A stretch of 64,000 bases of DNA from Pseudomonadota bacterium (GCA_021827205.1 JAKAWV010000013.1:1-64000); one strand, 5' to 3'; numbered from the stretch's first letter, positions 26,940 through 39,212 are shown. Numbers and translations: made by a program. Notes: generated from the letters alone by a model not told the origin.

Positions 26940-29276
26940 ATGACGGTGGCGGCCAACGGCAAGACGAGCAGCACGAACGGCAAGATCGCGCTCAGCGAGG
27001 GCGCGCGGCGCCTGCTGCGCGAGGCCGGCGCGCTGCTGCTTTTTCCTGTCGCGTTGTACGTGCTGGTGTGCCTGCTCACGCACAACCGCGACGATCCGTC
27101 GTGGTCGCACTCCGGTCCGCAACTGGGCGTGGCCAATTGGGGCGGTTTGATCGGCGCGTATCTGTCCGATGCGCTGCTGTGGTTTTTCGGCATCACCGCG
27201 TACGCGTTTCCCGTGTTGCTGGCGGCGCTGGCGCTGCATGTGCTGCGCGAGCGCGCGCGCGCGCCGCGCTCGCCGCTGGAGCCCACCCTGCGCCTGATCG
27301 GTTTCGTCGGCTTCGTGGCCTCAGGCGCGGCGCTGGCGGCGCTGCGTCTTGGCACCGCGACGGACCTCGCCGCCGGTTACGGCGGCATCCTCGGACGCCT
27401 GATCGGGCATCCGCTGCAGGGCGGCTTCGGTCGGCCCGGCGCCACGCTGTTGCTGTTCGCGGTGTTTCTGGTCAGCGTGACTCTGGCCACGGGCCTGTCC
27501 TGGTTCGCGGTGATGGATCGCACCGGACGCCTGACCCTGATCGTCGGCGACTGGCTGCGCGCGCACCTCAAGCGTACGCCCGAGATGCTGGCCGCGCGCA
27601 GCCAGCGCATCGAACGCGAGGAAGTGCGCCGCGTCGAAAGCAAGCGCAAGTCCGAGCGCGAGCCGGTGCACATCCAGCCGCCGTCGCCGCCCATGGTCGA
27701 GAAAAGCGATCGCGCCACGCGCGAGAACCAGATCCCGCTGTTCGTCGGCCCAACCATGCCGGGGCAACTGCCGCCGCTGTCGCTGCTGGACGAGGCCAAG
27801 CCGTCCATCAACAAGGGCTGGTCGCAGGAAATGCTCAAGGTGCTGTCCGAGCAACTTACCGCCAAGCTGCGCGATTTCCGCATCGAGGCCAGCGTGGTCA
27901 GCGTGTTTCCCGGCCCGGTGATCACGCGCTTCGAGATGGAGCCCGCTGCCGGCGTGCGCGGCAGCCAGATCAGCAGCCTCGACAAGGACATCGCGCGCGG
28001 GCTGTCGGTGCAGAGCGTGCGCGTGGTCGATGTGATCCCAGGCAAGAGCGTGATCGGCATCGAGATCCCCAACGCGCACCGCGAAATCGTGTATCTGTCC
28101 GAGATCCTGCGCTCCAAGGAGTACGACGCGCAGAAGTCGCCCTTGGCGCTGGCGCTGGGCAAGGACATCGGCGGACGCCCCGCGGTGGTGGACCTGGCCA
28201 AGATGCCGCATTTACTGGTCGCCGGCACCACCGGCTCGGGCAAGTCGGTGGCGCTGAACGCGATGGTGCTGAGCCTGCTGTACAAGGCCGCGCCCAGCGA
28301 TGTGCGCATGATCATGATCGATCCGAAGATGCTGGAGCTTTCGGTCTATCAGAACATCCCGCATCTGCTCGCGCCGGTGGTCACCGACATGAAGGAGGCC
28401 GCCAACGCGCTGCGCTGGTGCGTGGCCGAGATGGAGCGGCGCTACAAGCTGATGTCGGCGCTGGGCGTGCGCAATCTGGCCGGTTTCAACAAGAAGGTAC
28501 GTGAGGCACAGGCCGCCGGGCAGCCGCTGCTGGACCCGCTGTTCAAGCCCGATGCCAGCGCGCCCAACGCGCCGCCGCAGCAGTTGCAGACGCTGTATTC
28601 CATCGTCGTGATGATCGACGAATTCGCCGACATGATGATGATCGTCGGCAAGAAGGTCGAGGAGCTGATCGCGCGGCTGGCGCAGAAGGCGCGCGCCGCC
28701 GGCGTGCATCTGGTGCTGGCCACGCAGCGGCCCTCGGTGGACGTGATCACCGGCTTGATCAAGGCCAATATCCCCACGCGCATCGCGTTTCAGGTATCCA
28801 GCAAGATCGACTCGCGCACCATTCTCGATCAGTCCGGCGCGGAAACCCTGCTCGGCCACGGCGACATGTTGTACCTGCCGCCGGGCACCGCCACGCCGGA
28901 GCGCGTGCATGGCGCCTTCGTCGATGATGCCGAGGTGCACCGCGTGGTCGATTGGCTGCGCGCGCAGGGCCGCCCCGATTTCATCGCCGACGTGCTGGAA
29001 GAAGTGCAGGTGCTGGGTGATGGCAAGGTGATCGGTGAATCCGGCCTGCCCGAGGACGCCGAAGGCGAGGGCGGCAGCGACAACGCGCTGTTCGACAAGG
29101 CCGTGGATATCGTGGTGCGCAGCCGCCGCGCCTCGATCTCGGGCGTGCAGCGGCACCTGCGCATCGGCTACAACCGCGCCGCGCGGCTGATCGAGATGAT
29201 GGAGCAGCAGGGCATCGTCAGCCCGCCCGAGCACAATGGCAACCGCAGCGTGCTGGCGCCAGCGCCGCGGGAGTAG
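26940..29276 (+). CDS. ftsK: DNA translocase FtsK
   Basis: A 778-residue septal DNA pump that moves chromosome ends at cell division and activates XerCD at dif. The N-terminal 190 residues hold four membrane segments. A short charged linker follows, much shorter than in E. coli. The alpha-beta motor spans about 290-700: alpha domain ending [13 protein letters not shown], Walker [19 protein letters not shown], Walker [16 protein letters not shown] and [20 protein letters not shown]. The gamma domain ([20 protein letters not shown]) reads KOPS sequences. The start at 26940 ([12 protein letters not shown]) was preferred over an upstream in-frame ATG at 26886. Confidence 0.95.
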   Translation: MTVAANGKTSSTNGKIALSEGARRLLREAGALLLFPVALYVLVCLLTHNRDDPSWSHSGPQLGVANWGGLIGAYLSDALLWFFGITAYAFPVLLAALALHVLRERARAPRSPLEPTLRLIGFVGFVASGAALAALRLGTATDLAAGYGGILGRLIGHPLQGGFGRPGATLLLFAVFLVSVTLATGLSWFAVMDRTGRLTLIVGDWLRAHLKRTPEMLAARSQRIEREEVRRVESKRKSEREPVHIQPPSPPMVEKSDRATRENQIPLFVGPTMPGQLPPLSLLDEAKPSINKGWSQEMLKVLSEQLTAKLRDFRIEASVVSVFPGPVITRFEMEPAAGVRGSQISSLDKDIARGLSVQSVRVVDVIPGKSVIGIEIPNAHREIVYLSEILRSKEYDAQKSPLALALGKDIGGRPAVVDLAKMPHLLVAGTTGSGKSVALNAMVLSLLYKAAPSDVRMIMIDPKMLELSVYQNIPHLLAPVVTDMKEAANALRWCVAEMERRYKLMSALGVRNLAGFNKKVREAQAAGQPLLDPLFKPDASAPNAPPQQLQTLYSIVVMIDEFADMMMIVGKKVEELIARLAQKARAAGVHLVLATQRPSVDVITGLIKANIPTRIAFQVSSKIDSRTILDQSGAETLLGHGDMLYLPPGTATPERVHGAFVDDAEVHRVVDWLRAQGRPDFIADVLEEVQVLGDGKVIGESGLPEDAEGEGGSDNALFDKAVDIVVRSRRASISGVQRHLRIGYNRAARLIEMMEQQGIVSPPEHNGNRSVLAPAPRE

Positions 29277-29349
29277 CCCGGTTTCGCCATTTCATCGCGA
29301 TGCAGCGAGGTGACGGCATGCTGCGCGCGGTCCAGTTCAACTTTTCCTC

Positions 29350-30054
29350 ATGGTTTGCATGAACATTCAGAATTCCCATGCTTCACGTCATGCCCGTATT
29401 CACCGCATCCTCGTGATGCTGTGCGTGGCGGTTTTGTTCTTGCCGGCGCTGGTGCAGGCCGCGGGCAGCGCGCGCGCGCAGCTCGACGCCTTCGCGGCGG
29501 GCCTTAAATCGGTCAGCGCGCATTTCAGTCAGGTGAGTGTGGACGCCAACGGCAATCCCGGGCGCAGCGCCAGCGGCACGCTGCAACTGGCCACGCCGCG
29601 GCTGTTCCGCTGGCAGGTCAGCAGTCCCTACCACCAGCTCATCGTCGCCGATGGCAAGCGCGTGTGGGTGTACGACCCTGACTTGCAGCAGGTAACGGTG
29701 CGCGCGCAAAACAGCGCCGAGGCGCACAGCCCGCTCAACGTGCTCACCGATCTCAAATTGCTCGACCGCCAGTTCAAGGTCAGCGAGGGCGGCACGCACG
29801 ACGGCCAGGCGTGGCTGAAGCTGCGCCCGAACAACGACCACGCCGAGTTCAAATACGCCGAGCTGGGTTTTGCCGACAACCAGTTGCAGACCATGGTGTT
29901 CGAGGATTTGCTGAGTGATCGCACCACCATCCGCTTCAGCGATTGGCAGCGCAACGTCAGGCTGCCGGCCGACACGTTCCGCTTCACCCCGCCGCCCGGT
30001 GCCGATGTGATCGGCGATGTGCCGACGGCCGAGGCCTATCCGCTCAAGAACTGA
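29350..30054 (+). CDS. lolA: Outer-membrane lipoprotein carrier protein
   Basis: A periplasmic chaperone that takes lipoproteins from LolCDE to LolB. A signal peptide (ILVMLCVAVLFLPALVQAAG) precedes the mature domain, which has the family pattern SARAQLDAFAAGLKSVSAHF, GTLQLATPRLFRWQVSSPYH, LIVADGKRVWVYDPDLQQVT and a C-terminal FRFTPPPGADVI. Starts at 29350 or 29359 are both possible. The order ftsK-lolA-rarA is the standard arrangement in gammaproteobacteria, and rarA begins 28 bases downstream. Confidence 0.93.
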   Translation: MVCMNIQNSHASRHARIHRILVMLCVAVLFLPALVQAAGSARAQLDAFAAGLKSVSAHFSQVSVDANGNPGRSASGTLQLATPRLFRWQVSSPYHQLIVADGKRVWVYDPDLQQVTVRAQNSAEAHSPLNVLTDLKLLDRQFKVSEGGTHDGQAWLKLRPNNDHAEFKYAELGFADNQLQTMVFEDLLSDRTTIRFSDWQRNVRLPADTFRFTPPPGADVIGDVPTAEAYPLKN

Positions 30055-30082
30055 GACGGCCGCGGCCGTATCATCCGCGGAT

Positions 30083-31429
30083 ATGCCGCGCAAGCCTGCC
30101 AACGTCACGCCCTCGCTGCTGCCTGAGTCCACCGCGCTGCAGCCGCTGGCTGAGCGCATGCGCCCGCGACGTCTGGAGCAAATGGTGGGCCAGCGCCGTC
30201 TGCTGGCGCCGGATGCGCCGCTGCGCCAGGCGCTGGAGGCGGGCAAGGTGTATTCGATGGTGCTGTGGGGGCCGCCCGGCTGCGGCAAGACCACGCTGGC
30301 GCGGCTGGTGGCGCACTACGCCGAAGCCGAATTCGTGGCGATTTCCGCGGTGCTGTCCGGCGTGGCCGAGGTGCGTCAGGCGCTGGCGCAGGCCGAGGCG
30401 CGCTATGCGCAAGGCTTGCGCAGCGTGTTGTTCGTGGACGAGGTGCACCGTTTCAACAAGGCACAGCAGGATGCATTCCTGCCCGCGATCGAACGCGGCA
30501 TCATCGTGTTCATCGGCGCCACCACCGAGAACCCGTCCTTCGAACTGAACTCGGCGCTGCTCTCGCGCTGCCGCGTGCACGTGCTGGAGGCGATCTCGGA
30601 GGCGGACATCGTGGTCGCGCTGCAGCAGGCGCTGGACGATGGCGAACGCGGCCTCGGTGCATTGCATCTCAAACTCCATGACGATGCGCTGCAGGCGATC
30701 GCGCAGGCCGCCGATGGCGACGTGCGCCGCGCGTTGACCTTTCTGGAAATCGCCAGCGAACTGGCACGCGACGGGGTGATCGATCGCGACACGCTGACGC
30801 GCGTGCTGGCCGAGCGCACGCGCCGCTTCGACAAGGGCGGCGAGCAGTTCTACGACCAGATCTCGGCGCTGCACAAATCGGTGCGCAGCTCCGACCCCGA
30901 CGCCGCGCTGTACTGGCTGACGCGCATGCTCGACGGCGGCTGCGATCCGCTGTATCTGGCGCGGCGCATGCTGCGCATGACCGTCGAGGACATCGGTCTG
31001 GCCGATCCGCGCGCATGGCGCATGGCTCTGGATGCATGGGATACCTACGAGCGCCTGGGCAGCCCCGAGGGCGAGCTGGGTCTGGCGGAGCTGGTGGTGT
31101 ATCTGGCGGTGGCGCCGAAGAGCAATGCGGTGTATCGCGCGCTGGGCGAGGCGCGGCGCGTGGTCGCCGAAACCGGCACGCTGGAGGTGCCGATGCACCT
31201 GCGCAACGCGCCCACCAAGTTGATGAAGGAGCTGGGTTACAGCAAGGGCTACCAGTACGACCACGACGTGCAGGGCGGCGTGGCGCTGGATCAGCAATGC
31301 CTGCCCGATGTGCTGGACGGGTTGCAGCTGTACGCCCCGGTCGAGCGCGGCCTGGAATTGCGCATCAAGGAAAAACTCGATGCCCTGCGCGCGGCGCGTG
31401 CCCGGATACGCGGCGGGGACAAGGCATGA
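30083..31429 (+). CDS. rarA: Replication-associated recombination protein A (MgsA/RarA)
   Basis: A 448-residue clamp-loader-type AAA+ ATPase that acts at stalled replication forks and at single-stranded DNA with SSB. Walker A is VLWGPPGCGKTTLARLVA near residue 55, Walker B is SVLFVDEVHRFNKAQQDAFL near 118, GATTENPSFELNSALLSRCR forms sensor 1 and the arginine finger region, and the C-terminal tetramerisation part includes LARRMLRMTVEDIGLADPRA and SKGYQYDHD. The start at 30083 follows lolA closely. Its TGA overlaps the ATG of the MFS gene (ATGA). Confidence 0.95.
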   Translation: MPRKPANVTPSLLPESTALQPLAERMRPRRLEQMVGQRRLLAPDAPLRQALEAGKVYSMVLWGPPGCGKTTLARLVAHYAEAEFVAISAVLSGVAEVRQALAQAEARYAQGLRSVLFVDEVHRFNKAQQDAFLPAIERGIIVFIGATTENPSFELNSALLSRCRVHVLEAISEADIVVALQQALDDGERGLGALHLKLHDDALQAIAQAADGDVRRALTFLEIASELARDGVIDRDTLTRVLAERTRRFDKGGEQFYDQISALHKSVRSSDPDAALYWLTRMLDGGCDPLYLARRMLRMTVEDIGLADPRAWRMALDAWDTYERLGSPEGELGLAELVVYLAVAPKSNAVYRALGEARRVVAETGTLEVPMHLRNAPTKLMKELGYSKGYQYDHDVQGGVALDQQCLPDVLDGLQLYAPVERGLELRIKEKLDALRAARARIRGGDKA

Positions 31430-32607
31430 GGAAGCTGTTGCGCGCGCTGCCGCGCACGGTGCTGCTGCTGAGCCTGATCAGCCTGTTCAACGACAGCGCC
31501 GGCGAGCTGGTGTATCCGCTGGTGCCGCTGTATCTGGCCACCGTGCTGATGGCCGGGCCGCGCGCGCTGGGTTTGATCGAGGGCATGGCCGAGGCGGTCA
31601 GCAGCCTGGTCAAACTGGTCGCCGGCGTGCTGGCCGATCGCATGCGGCGCATGCGTATCTGGGTCGTCGGTGGCTACAGCCTGGGCGCCATCGCGCGCCC
31701 GTTGCTGGGCCTGGCCACGAGTTGGCCCGGCGTGCTGGTACTGCGCTTTGCCGATCGTCTGGGCAAGGGTCTGCGCACCGCGCCGCGCGATGCCTTGCTC
31801 AATGCCAGCGTGGCACCGGAGCAGCGCGGCCTGGCGTTCGGCTTTCATCGCGCCATGGACAATCTGGGCGCGGTGATCGGTCCGCTGGCTGCAGCCGGGC
31901 TGCTGGCCGTGGGCATGCCGATCGCGCATATTTTCTACCTGGCCATCATTCCCGCGCTGGTGGTGATCGCGCTGGCGCTGGCAATCCCGGAGCCGGAGGT
32001 GAAACCGGCGCTCAAGTCGGTGCCGTTCGACTGGCGCCTGCGCGAGCAAAGCCCGGCGTTGCGTCGGTATCTGGTGGTGCTGGCGCTGTTCACGCTGGGC
32101 AATTCCTCGAACATGTTTTTGCTGCTGCGCGCGCACGACCTGGGCGTCAGCGACGTGCAGATCCCGCTGTTGTGGGCCTTGATGTCGGGCGTGGCGGCGT
32201 TGTTTTCCACGCACTTGTCCAGCCTGTCCGATCGGTTGGGGCGCACCCGTGTGATCGGTGCCGGCTGGGCGATCTACGCCGGCTTCTACCTGCTGTTCGG
32301 CCTGCTGCCGGCACACCCCATCCTGCTGTGGCCGATGTTCGCGTTCTATGGCTTGTTTCTGGCCGCGACCGAGGGTGCCGAGAAAGCGCTGGTGGGCGAC
32401 CTGGCGCAGCGCGAGCGCGGCGGCACCGCGTATGGCTGGTACAACCTCGTGGTGGGTCTGATGCTGTTGCCGGCCTCGGTGCTGTTCGGTTGGCTGTGGC
32501 AGTACCTGGCGCCGCTGGTGGCGTTCGGTTTCAGCTCTGGCTGCGCGCTGCTGGCGGCGCTGTTGCTGCTGTTCTGGGTGCGCCCGCAACATCCGGCCGC
32601 GGCCTGA
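31426..32607 (+). CDS. MFS transporter
   Basis: A 393-residue major facilitator protein with twelve hydrophobic segments. The conserved loop between TM2 and TM3 reads KLVAGVLADRMRRMRIWVVG, and FRAMDNLGAVIGPLAAAG-like sequence (HRAMDNLGAVIGPLAAAG) marks TM5. RFADRLGKGLRTAPRDALL in the loop before TM4 is typical of the branch related to quinolone- or sugar-type exporters of uncertain substrate. It is translationally coupled to rarA by ATGA. The substrate cannot be deduced. Confidence 0.85.
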   Translation: MRKLLRALPRTVLLLSLISLFNDSAGELVYPLVPLYLATVLMAGPRALGLIEGMAEAVSSLVKLVAGVLADRMRRMRIWVVGGYSLGAIARPLLGLATSWPGVLVLRFADRLGKGLRTAPRDALLNASVAPEQRGLAFGFHRAMDNLGAVIGPLAAAGLLAVGMPIAHIFYLAIIPALVVIALALAIPEPEVKPALKSVPFDWRLREQSPALRRYLVVLALFTLGNSSNMFLLLRAHDLGVSDVQIPLLWALMSGVAALFSTHLSSLSDRLGRTRVIGAGWAIYAGFYLLFGLLPAHPILLWPMFAFYGLFLAATEGAEKALVGDLAQRERGGTAYGWYNLVVGLMLLPASVLFGWLWQYLAPLVAFGFSSGCALLAALLLLFWVRPQHPAAA

Positions 32608-32660
32608 GGTTTGCGCTGCACGGGCGGTGCTCGCGATAATCGAAGCGAGAGGTCTGCAAC

Positions 32661-32729
32661 CGTCATTCCGGCGCAGGCGGGAAGCCAGTCGCAGGACGCT
32701 TATGGATGCCCGCGTTCGCGGGCATGACG
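32661..32729. repeat. Dispersed intergenic repeat with palindrome
   Basis: The intergenic stretch between the MFS gene and serS contains CGTCATTCCGGCGCAGGCGG and, 40 bases on, GATGCCCGCGTTCGCGGGCA followed by TGAC. This is the well-known proteobacterial type of repeat in which 'GTCATTCC..GCGGG' and 'CCCGCG..CGCGGGCATGAC' form imperfect inverted ends. The inner GCCCGCG-TT-CGCGGGC is a perfect hairpin. Only one copy was noticed in the window. Confidence 0.6.
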
Positions 32730-32769
32730 AAACCCGCAAGGTGTTCTGTTGCGGGCGCCACCATTCTGA

Positions 32770-34568
<1,799 letters not shown>

Positions 34569-34586
34569 GCGCGTACAGCGCAACCC

Positions 34587-35177
34587 CTACTTGAATCTGC
34601 ACGCCAGGAAGGCATCCAGGATAGAGGGGTCGTGTTTGACGCCACGCTCGGCATCGAGCGTGGAAAGAACTGCCGCATGCGTTCTGATCCGATGGTAGGG
34701 ACGCGGGGAAGTCATCGCGTCGTAGCTGTCGATCACTGACAAGATTCGACTGAGCAAAGGGATCGCCCCGGTTCGCAGGCCATCGGGATAACCACCCCCA
34801 TTCCAGTGCTCGTGATGATGTCGAACCACGGTTGCAATTTCCTTGCGAAAGGAAAGATCGCAGTGCGCCAGGATGATCGCCTCGCCGCGGACGCTGTGGG
34901 TCTGCATGACAGCCCGCTCCGTGGCATCCAGCGGCCCCGCTTTGCACAGGATGGCATCGGGGATCTCCATCTTTCCGATATCGTGCAGGTGCGCGGACAG
35001 AGTGAGCACCGCGAGATCGTGCTGCGGAAGACCGACAGCCTTCCCGAGCAGGACGGCCAGCGACGCGACGCGATCGCAATGCTCCGCGATGGATGCATCG
35101 TGCGCCTTCAGAGCACGACTAAGAACAGGATCGATGGCAGCGGTCCAGTGGTTCACGGTGGGCGAAGACCAAGTCAT
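34587..35177 (-). CDS. HD-GYP domain protein, probable c-di-GMP phosphodiesterase
   Basis: A 196-residue stand-alone HD-GYP domain. The HD motif is in TLSAHLHDIGKMEIPDAIL, the second metal-site histidines in HHHEHWNGGGYPDGLRTGAI, which also holds the GYP triad, and SRILSVIDSYDAMTSPRPYH is the third conserved block. HD-GYP enzymes hydrolyse cyclic di-GMP. No receiver, PAS or membrane domain is attached, so activity may be controlled by a partner. It is convergent with the small membrane protein gene. Confidence 0.85.
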   Translation of the reverse strand: MTWSSPTVNHWTAAIDPVLSRALKAHDASIAEHCDRVASLAVLLGKAVGLPQHDLAVLTLSAHLHDIGKMEIPDAILCKAGPLDATERAVMQTHSVRGEAIILAHCDLSFRKEIATVVRHHHEHWNGGGYPDGLRTGAIPLLSRILSVIDSYDAMTSPRPYHRIRTHAAVLSTLDAERGVKHDPSILDAFLACRFK

Positions 35178-36042
35178 TCGCCCGAGTGGGCGCGATCCGG
35201 AGATTGAAGCAAGATCGCAGTCAGCGCACTTTACAAAATAGAAAATAAAACGGCAGGTTATCTCGATACGGCGCTACCAACAGATACAGGCGTGCTCTTC
35301 GGTGAGTTTGCGCGGGCTTACGACCTGGCGTTGACGACGGTGAAAGGCGTCAGCATTCAAGTAACCCCCAATGTCCGTCTGGCCGGTTCATGCAAAACCT
35401 GCTGCAAGCCATGGGTACCTGTAGATGCGAAGGTCCAATAGTCAGGCGGACAACGGATCGGCATTCAAAATCAAAGCGGGTTGAGCCAATCCCATAGCAT
35501 CGAATCTGAGCAGGTCGAAAAGCGCAATCCAGGAATGCCCTGATGCGCGTCTTGTTCCGGAAAGAGGCGAGGTTTGCGCGTTCGCGAGAAGACACAGGGG
35601 TTCCTGTCGCGTCGCTGCACGAAGCGGTTTGCGAAACCTCCGCTTGTTGCCGGTGTCGAAGTGCAGTGACCCGCTTGGAGTTTGCCGGATGACTGCTCGT
35701 CCGCTGGGATTGTCCAATCAGGAAATTCGGCCTCGCAAGCTGCAGGCGCTGGGCGATCCACTGCTGGCGCTGAACACGATCGTGCTCTGGGCGATGTTCC
35801 GCCCAATGTTGGAGTCGATACACGTCGCAGGTCGCGATCCACGCAAAGATGGCTACCCACCGCACGATCAATGGAAGTCCCCACGGGACGACCCGATCAG
35901 CCTCGAACCTCAGCGACCAGCGGCAAGAAGCCGCGCCAGTGCGTGCTCGGATGGACATGCAGTTTTCGTTGCTGCGACGGATGCGTTGTAGCGGGTTTCA
36001 GGTATTCGTTTCGGCCAATCTGCGTTTTTAGGAGTCAGATTA
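35178..36042. other. 865-bp stretch without a convincing gene
   Basis: Several open frames cross this stretch on both strands, the longest about 200 codons on the minus strand at 35350-35958, but their composition (many Arg, Cys, Ser) and lack of motifs speak against coding. A + strand frame at 35206-35440 without a start codon reads plausible protein (VLFGEFARAYDLALTTVKGV) and could be a gene remnant. Local base composition is lower in G+C, like the following phosphoesterase gene, which suggests that imported DNA begins in this stretch. Confidence 0.4.
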
Positions 36043-38925
36043 ATGAATAATATGATTAGAAAGGCAGTTACCAGTGCCATAGCTGCAGTATCGTTATGCT
36101 ACTTACCTTCGGCTCTGGCCACACCCATGAATCGACATGTTTTGAGTTCGGTTCAACTTGATGCACAAAATATAGCAAATTACACGGCCACATTGCCCAC
36201 GGGCCGCATAGTGACGCCGGCCGGTATAATTAACGGTACCCCCAATTTCCCCACCATGGTGGCTGCAGAAGGTGGCTTCATAGCTGTTCTGGCCAATGGC
36301 GCGACCCCCTTCCAAACGATCACGTTTTACAGTCGTAACAGTCTAGAACGATTAGATCGCCTTGCTGCCTTCGCCAAGGTGGCGCCCACCAGGCCGATGG
36401 CTTTGGCTACTTCAGGTGGTAATGGCATCGCCTTGAATCCCGAGCATGCTGGAGCGGCGGGGGTTGTGTATGTACCAAAGGAAAATGCTGCTTTGAAAAT
36501 CAGGCAGGCCAAAGCCACGTTGGCAGTCGAGAGCAATCCGAACCCGATTCCGACGGCTCTGCTCTCGCACAGTGACTTATTTCAAGGTCTCACAGCAGGA
36601 ACTGACGGCATCTTCTATGCCACAGGCGGCGATTCCGACAACGTCGTCGCCCTGCGCGACGTGCATGGCAAGGTGCAGATACTCCATCAGTACACGCTGC
36701 AGTGGCAATCTTTTCCCAAGGATCAGTATCCCTACCAGTATCAGGGCGATCACCAAAAGAAGCATCTTTTTTATCCAGACTCCGTGGTGGTAGGTCCGTC
36801 GAATCATCATCTATACGTCACGGGCATGCTGTCCAATAGCCTGGCTCGCATCAATATTGCCACGGGCGAGACCGATTATGTCAATGTGGGCGCTTATCCC
36901 TTTGCGGTAACGCTCGCGGATCAGCGACAGCGACTCGTCGTGAGCGACTGGGGCGGCAATGGCATCACGGTACTGGACCGCGCTACCTTCCACGTCATTG
37001 GTCACATCGCCACCGGACCCGCCGAAGATCCCGCAACGATTGCGGCCGGAGTGCACCCCACCGCCATGACCGCCTTGCCCGATAGCCCTGACGTCTTTGT
37101 CGCCGACGCCAATGTAGACAAGGTCGTGGAAGTGGACACCCAGACGATGCGGCCTTTGCGTGTCATCGATGATGGTCCTTACCACAACGCCCCGCCTGGC
37201 AGCTATCCCGACGGTCTCGCCGTCGCCGACGGCGAACTCTTCGTTGCCAATTCCGGGAACAATGATGTTGCCGTTTACGACGTGCACACCGGCGAGCGCT
37301 TGGGACTGATCCCCACCGCCTGGTATCCCACAGCACTGGCAGTAAACGATGGTGCCCTCTATGTAACCTGCGCCAAGGGCCTGGGTTCCGGTCCCGACCT
37401 GCAGTGGCAGTATATTGGCAACATGATGCATGGGGTTCTGCAAAAGGTGGATCTGTCTGAACTCCCAAGGCATCTCGCTCAGTGGACCCAGGAATCCCTG
37501 CACAACGATGGATTCGCCCTGGCGCAGCGCACGGCGCGGCACACGCAGGATGCCAGAACTATCACTTTTCTTAAAAAACATATCCGCTATGTGGTCTTCA
37601 TCCTGCGGGAGAACAAGTCCTTCGATGAGGATCTTGGAGATTACTCAGCGGCCGGGAAGTGGGCGGACTCCCATTTCGATCTCTATAACCAGAAAGAACT
37701 GCCTAATCTCTACAGCCTCGCCGATCACTATGCGCTCTTCGTCAACTTCATGGCTGATGGGGAAGTCACTGCTCAAGGGCATCAATGGGTGGACGGTGCC
37801 TCCGACTCTGATGTTGTTCAGCGTCTGTGGCCTGAGTATTACTCCAATCGGGGCCTGCTCTGGAATGCCGGGCCCGGCGGATCAGCTTCTTTGAAGCCCC
37901 AGGCGTCAGGTGCCCACAATCCCTACCATTATTACGAAAAATTGGGCGATTTCACTAATCCATGGATCAGCTATCCGCAACGACTCTATCTCTTCAATAA
38001 TTTCCTGCAAAACCAAGTAAGTTTCGAGGATTTTGGAGAGGACACCACTCGTGCCAGAGATGGGGTGATCCGCTCGGCGCTCAAGGCGCACGTTGCCAAG
38101 AGCTATCCATCATGGGACCGTTTGATTCTTGACACCGACCGCGCCAAGCTGGCCATTGATTGGCTCAAGAAGCATCCGGGCGCGAAGTTCCCGCATTTTG
38201 TGTACATCTGGTTGCCGGATGACCACACCGCGGGACTGGCTCCTTGTTATTACACGCCTGATTATTTCGTCGCCAACAATGACTATGCGACGGCGAAGTT
38301 CATCCATTATCTGTCCACCACTCCGGAATGGAAGCACATGGTGGTCTTTCTGACCGAGGATGATGCCCAATCGGGGGCGGATCACATCAATGCGCATCGG
38401 ACCTTGGCGCTGGCCATGGGCCCTTGGGTCAAAAAGGGGACTTTGGACACCCACCTCTACTCTCAGGTCAACATCGTCAAGACCATCGAGATGACTCTAG
38501 GACTGCCGCCCATGTCCCAGTGGGACGCGAACGCAGCGGTGCTCTCAGGGGTCTGGACCGATCATCCCGACTTCGCGCCGACGCCATCCGTACTGCCCAT
38601 CCGTGTGCCCGTGGCCTTCAACATGGGCAAGTGTACGGATCATCTCCTTCTGCGCCGGGAGGCGGGAGCCACTGGCCATATCCTTACCCCCGCCTGGCTC
38701 AAGGCGCATACGGATGCCCATGGTCGACATCTGGTCCCCGTCGTTCAGAGAAATGCTTACACCCCCACTTCGCTGCTCAAGGTCAGCGGTCCTGAGCAGT
38801 TGAAGCAGGAGTGGATCGCGAGCAAGGGGGTCAGGAGCTACGACCATTTTATGGCCTATTTGCATCGCTATGCCCAAGCCCATGGGGTGACCATCGCCAG
38901 TTATGAAGCCAATGAAGGAACCTGA
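36043..38925 (+). CDS. Secreted beta-propeller / phosphoesterase fusion protein
   Basis: A 960-residue exported protein with a signal peptide (AVTSAIAAVSLCYLPSALA). Residues about 170-480 form a YncE-like seven-bladed propeller (ILHQYTLQW, PDSVVVGPSNHHLYVTGMLS, PFAVTLADQRQRLVVSDWGG, PDGLAVADGELFVANSGNND). Residues about 515-880 form a PF04185 phosphoesterase domain of the phospholipase C/acid phosphatase type (YVVFILRENKSFDEDLGDYS, FPHFVYIWLPDDHTAG, VVFLTEDDAQSGADHINAHR). These enzymes release phosphate from organic esters in the periplasm or outside the cell. Lower G+C and different codon use from its neighbours, and its position beside an integrative element, suggest transfer. Confidence 0.85.
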   Translation: MNNMIRKAVTSAIAAVSLCYLPSALATPMNRHVLSSVQLDAQNIANYTATLPTGRIVTPAGIINGTPNFPTMVAAEGGFIAVLANGATPFQTITFYSRNSLERLDRLAAFAKVAPTRPMALATSGGNGIALNPEHAGAAGVVYVPKENAALKIRQAKATLAVESNPNPIPTALLSHSDLFQGLTAGTDGIFYATGGDSDNVVALRDVHGKVQILHQYTLQWQSFPKDQYPYQYQGDHQKKHLFYPDSVVVGPSNHHLYVTGMLSNSLARINIATGETDYVNVGAYPFAVTLADQRQRLVVSDWGGNGITVLDRATFHVIGHIATGPAEDPATIAAGVHPTAMTALPDSPDVFVADANVDKVVEVDTQTMRPLRVIDDGPYHNAPPGSYPDGLAVADGELFVANSGNNDVAVYDVHTGERLGLIPTAWYPTALAVNDGALYVTCAKGLGSGPDLQWQYIGNMMHGVLQKVDLSELPRHLAQWTQESLHNDGFALAQRTARHTQDARTITFLKKHIRYVVFILRENKSFDEDLGDYSAAGKWADSHFDLYNQKELPNLYSLADHYALFVNFMADGEVTAQGHQWVDGASDSDVVQRLWPEYYSNRGLLWNAGPGGSASLKPQASGAHNPYHYYEKLGDFTNPWISYPQRLYLFNNFLQNQVSFEDFGEDTTRARDGVIRSALKAHVAKSYPSWDRLILDTDRAKLAIDWLKKHPGAKFPHFVYIWLPDDHTAGLAPCYYTPDYFVANNDYATAKFIHYLSTTPEWKHMVVFLTEDDAQSGADHINAHRTLALAMGPWVKKGTLDTHLYSQVNIVKTIEMTLGLPPMSQWDANAAVLSGVWTDHPDFAPTPSVLPIRVPVAFNMGKCTDHLLLRREAGATGHILTPAWLKAHTDAHGRHLVPVVQRNAYTPTSLLKVSGPEQLKQEWIASKGVRSYDHFMAYLHRYAQAHGVTIASYEANEGT

Positions 38926-39014
38926 TCGGCGCTACACGTCAGCAAAGTCGTAGCTGTCGAAACTGGACGGGTCGCGCATCGTTTGGGCGGCCGGACGTCC
39001 ATCCGGGCGCGCGT

Positions 39015-39212
39015 TCATCGGGGCGTTCCGGTGTCGCGCTGACCGGCGGCAATGAAGGCCTCCAAGTCTTGGACCCGGTATCGAACGGCGCGCGCGCCCA
39101 ATTTCACGAACGGGGGGCCGGCCCCCTGCGAGCGCCAGTTTCTCAGGGTCGAAATCGACAACTTCAGGCTCTCGGCGGCCAGCTTCTCGTCGAGTAAGGC
39201 GGTGGATTCCAT
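39015..39212 (-). CDS. AlpA-like / excisionase-type HTH protein
   Basis: A 65-residue protein from the ATG at 39212 (MESTALLDEKLAAESLKLSI, then STLRNWRSQGAGPPFVKLGA, RAVRYRVQDLEAFI). The pattern of helix-turn-helix, W, then 'GPPFVKLG-RAVRYRVQDLEAF' is that of MerR-like AlpA and excisionase proteins, which control integrase expression or excision of prophages and integrative elements. It is the outermost gene of the element anchored at ssrA, at the opposite end from the integrase. Confidence 0.8.
   Translation of the reverse strand: MESTALLDEKLAAESLKLSISTLRNWRSQGAGPPFVKLGARAVRYRVQDLEAFIAAGQRDTGTPR

Noticed and set aside
35350-35958. 202-codon minus-strand frame before the phosphoesterase
   Set aside because: Cys/Ser/Arg-rich composition, no motif, no ribosome-binding site and competing frames in the same stretch.
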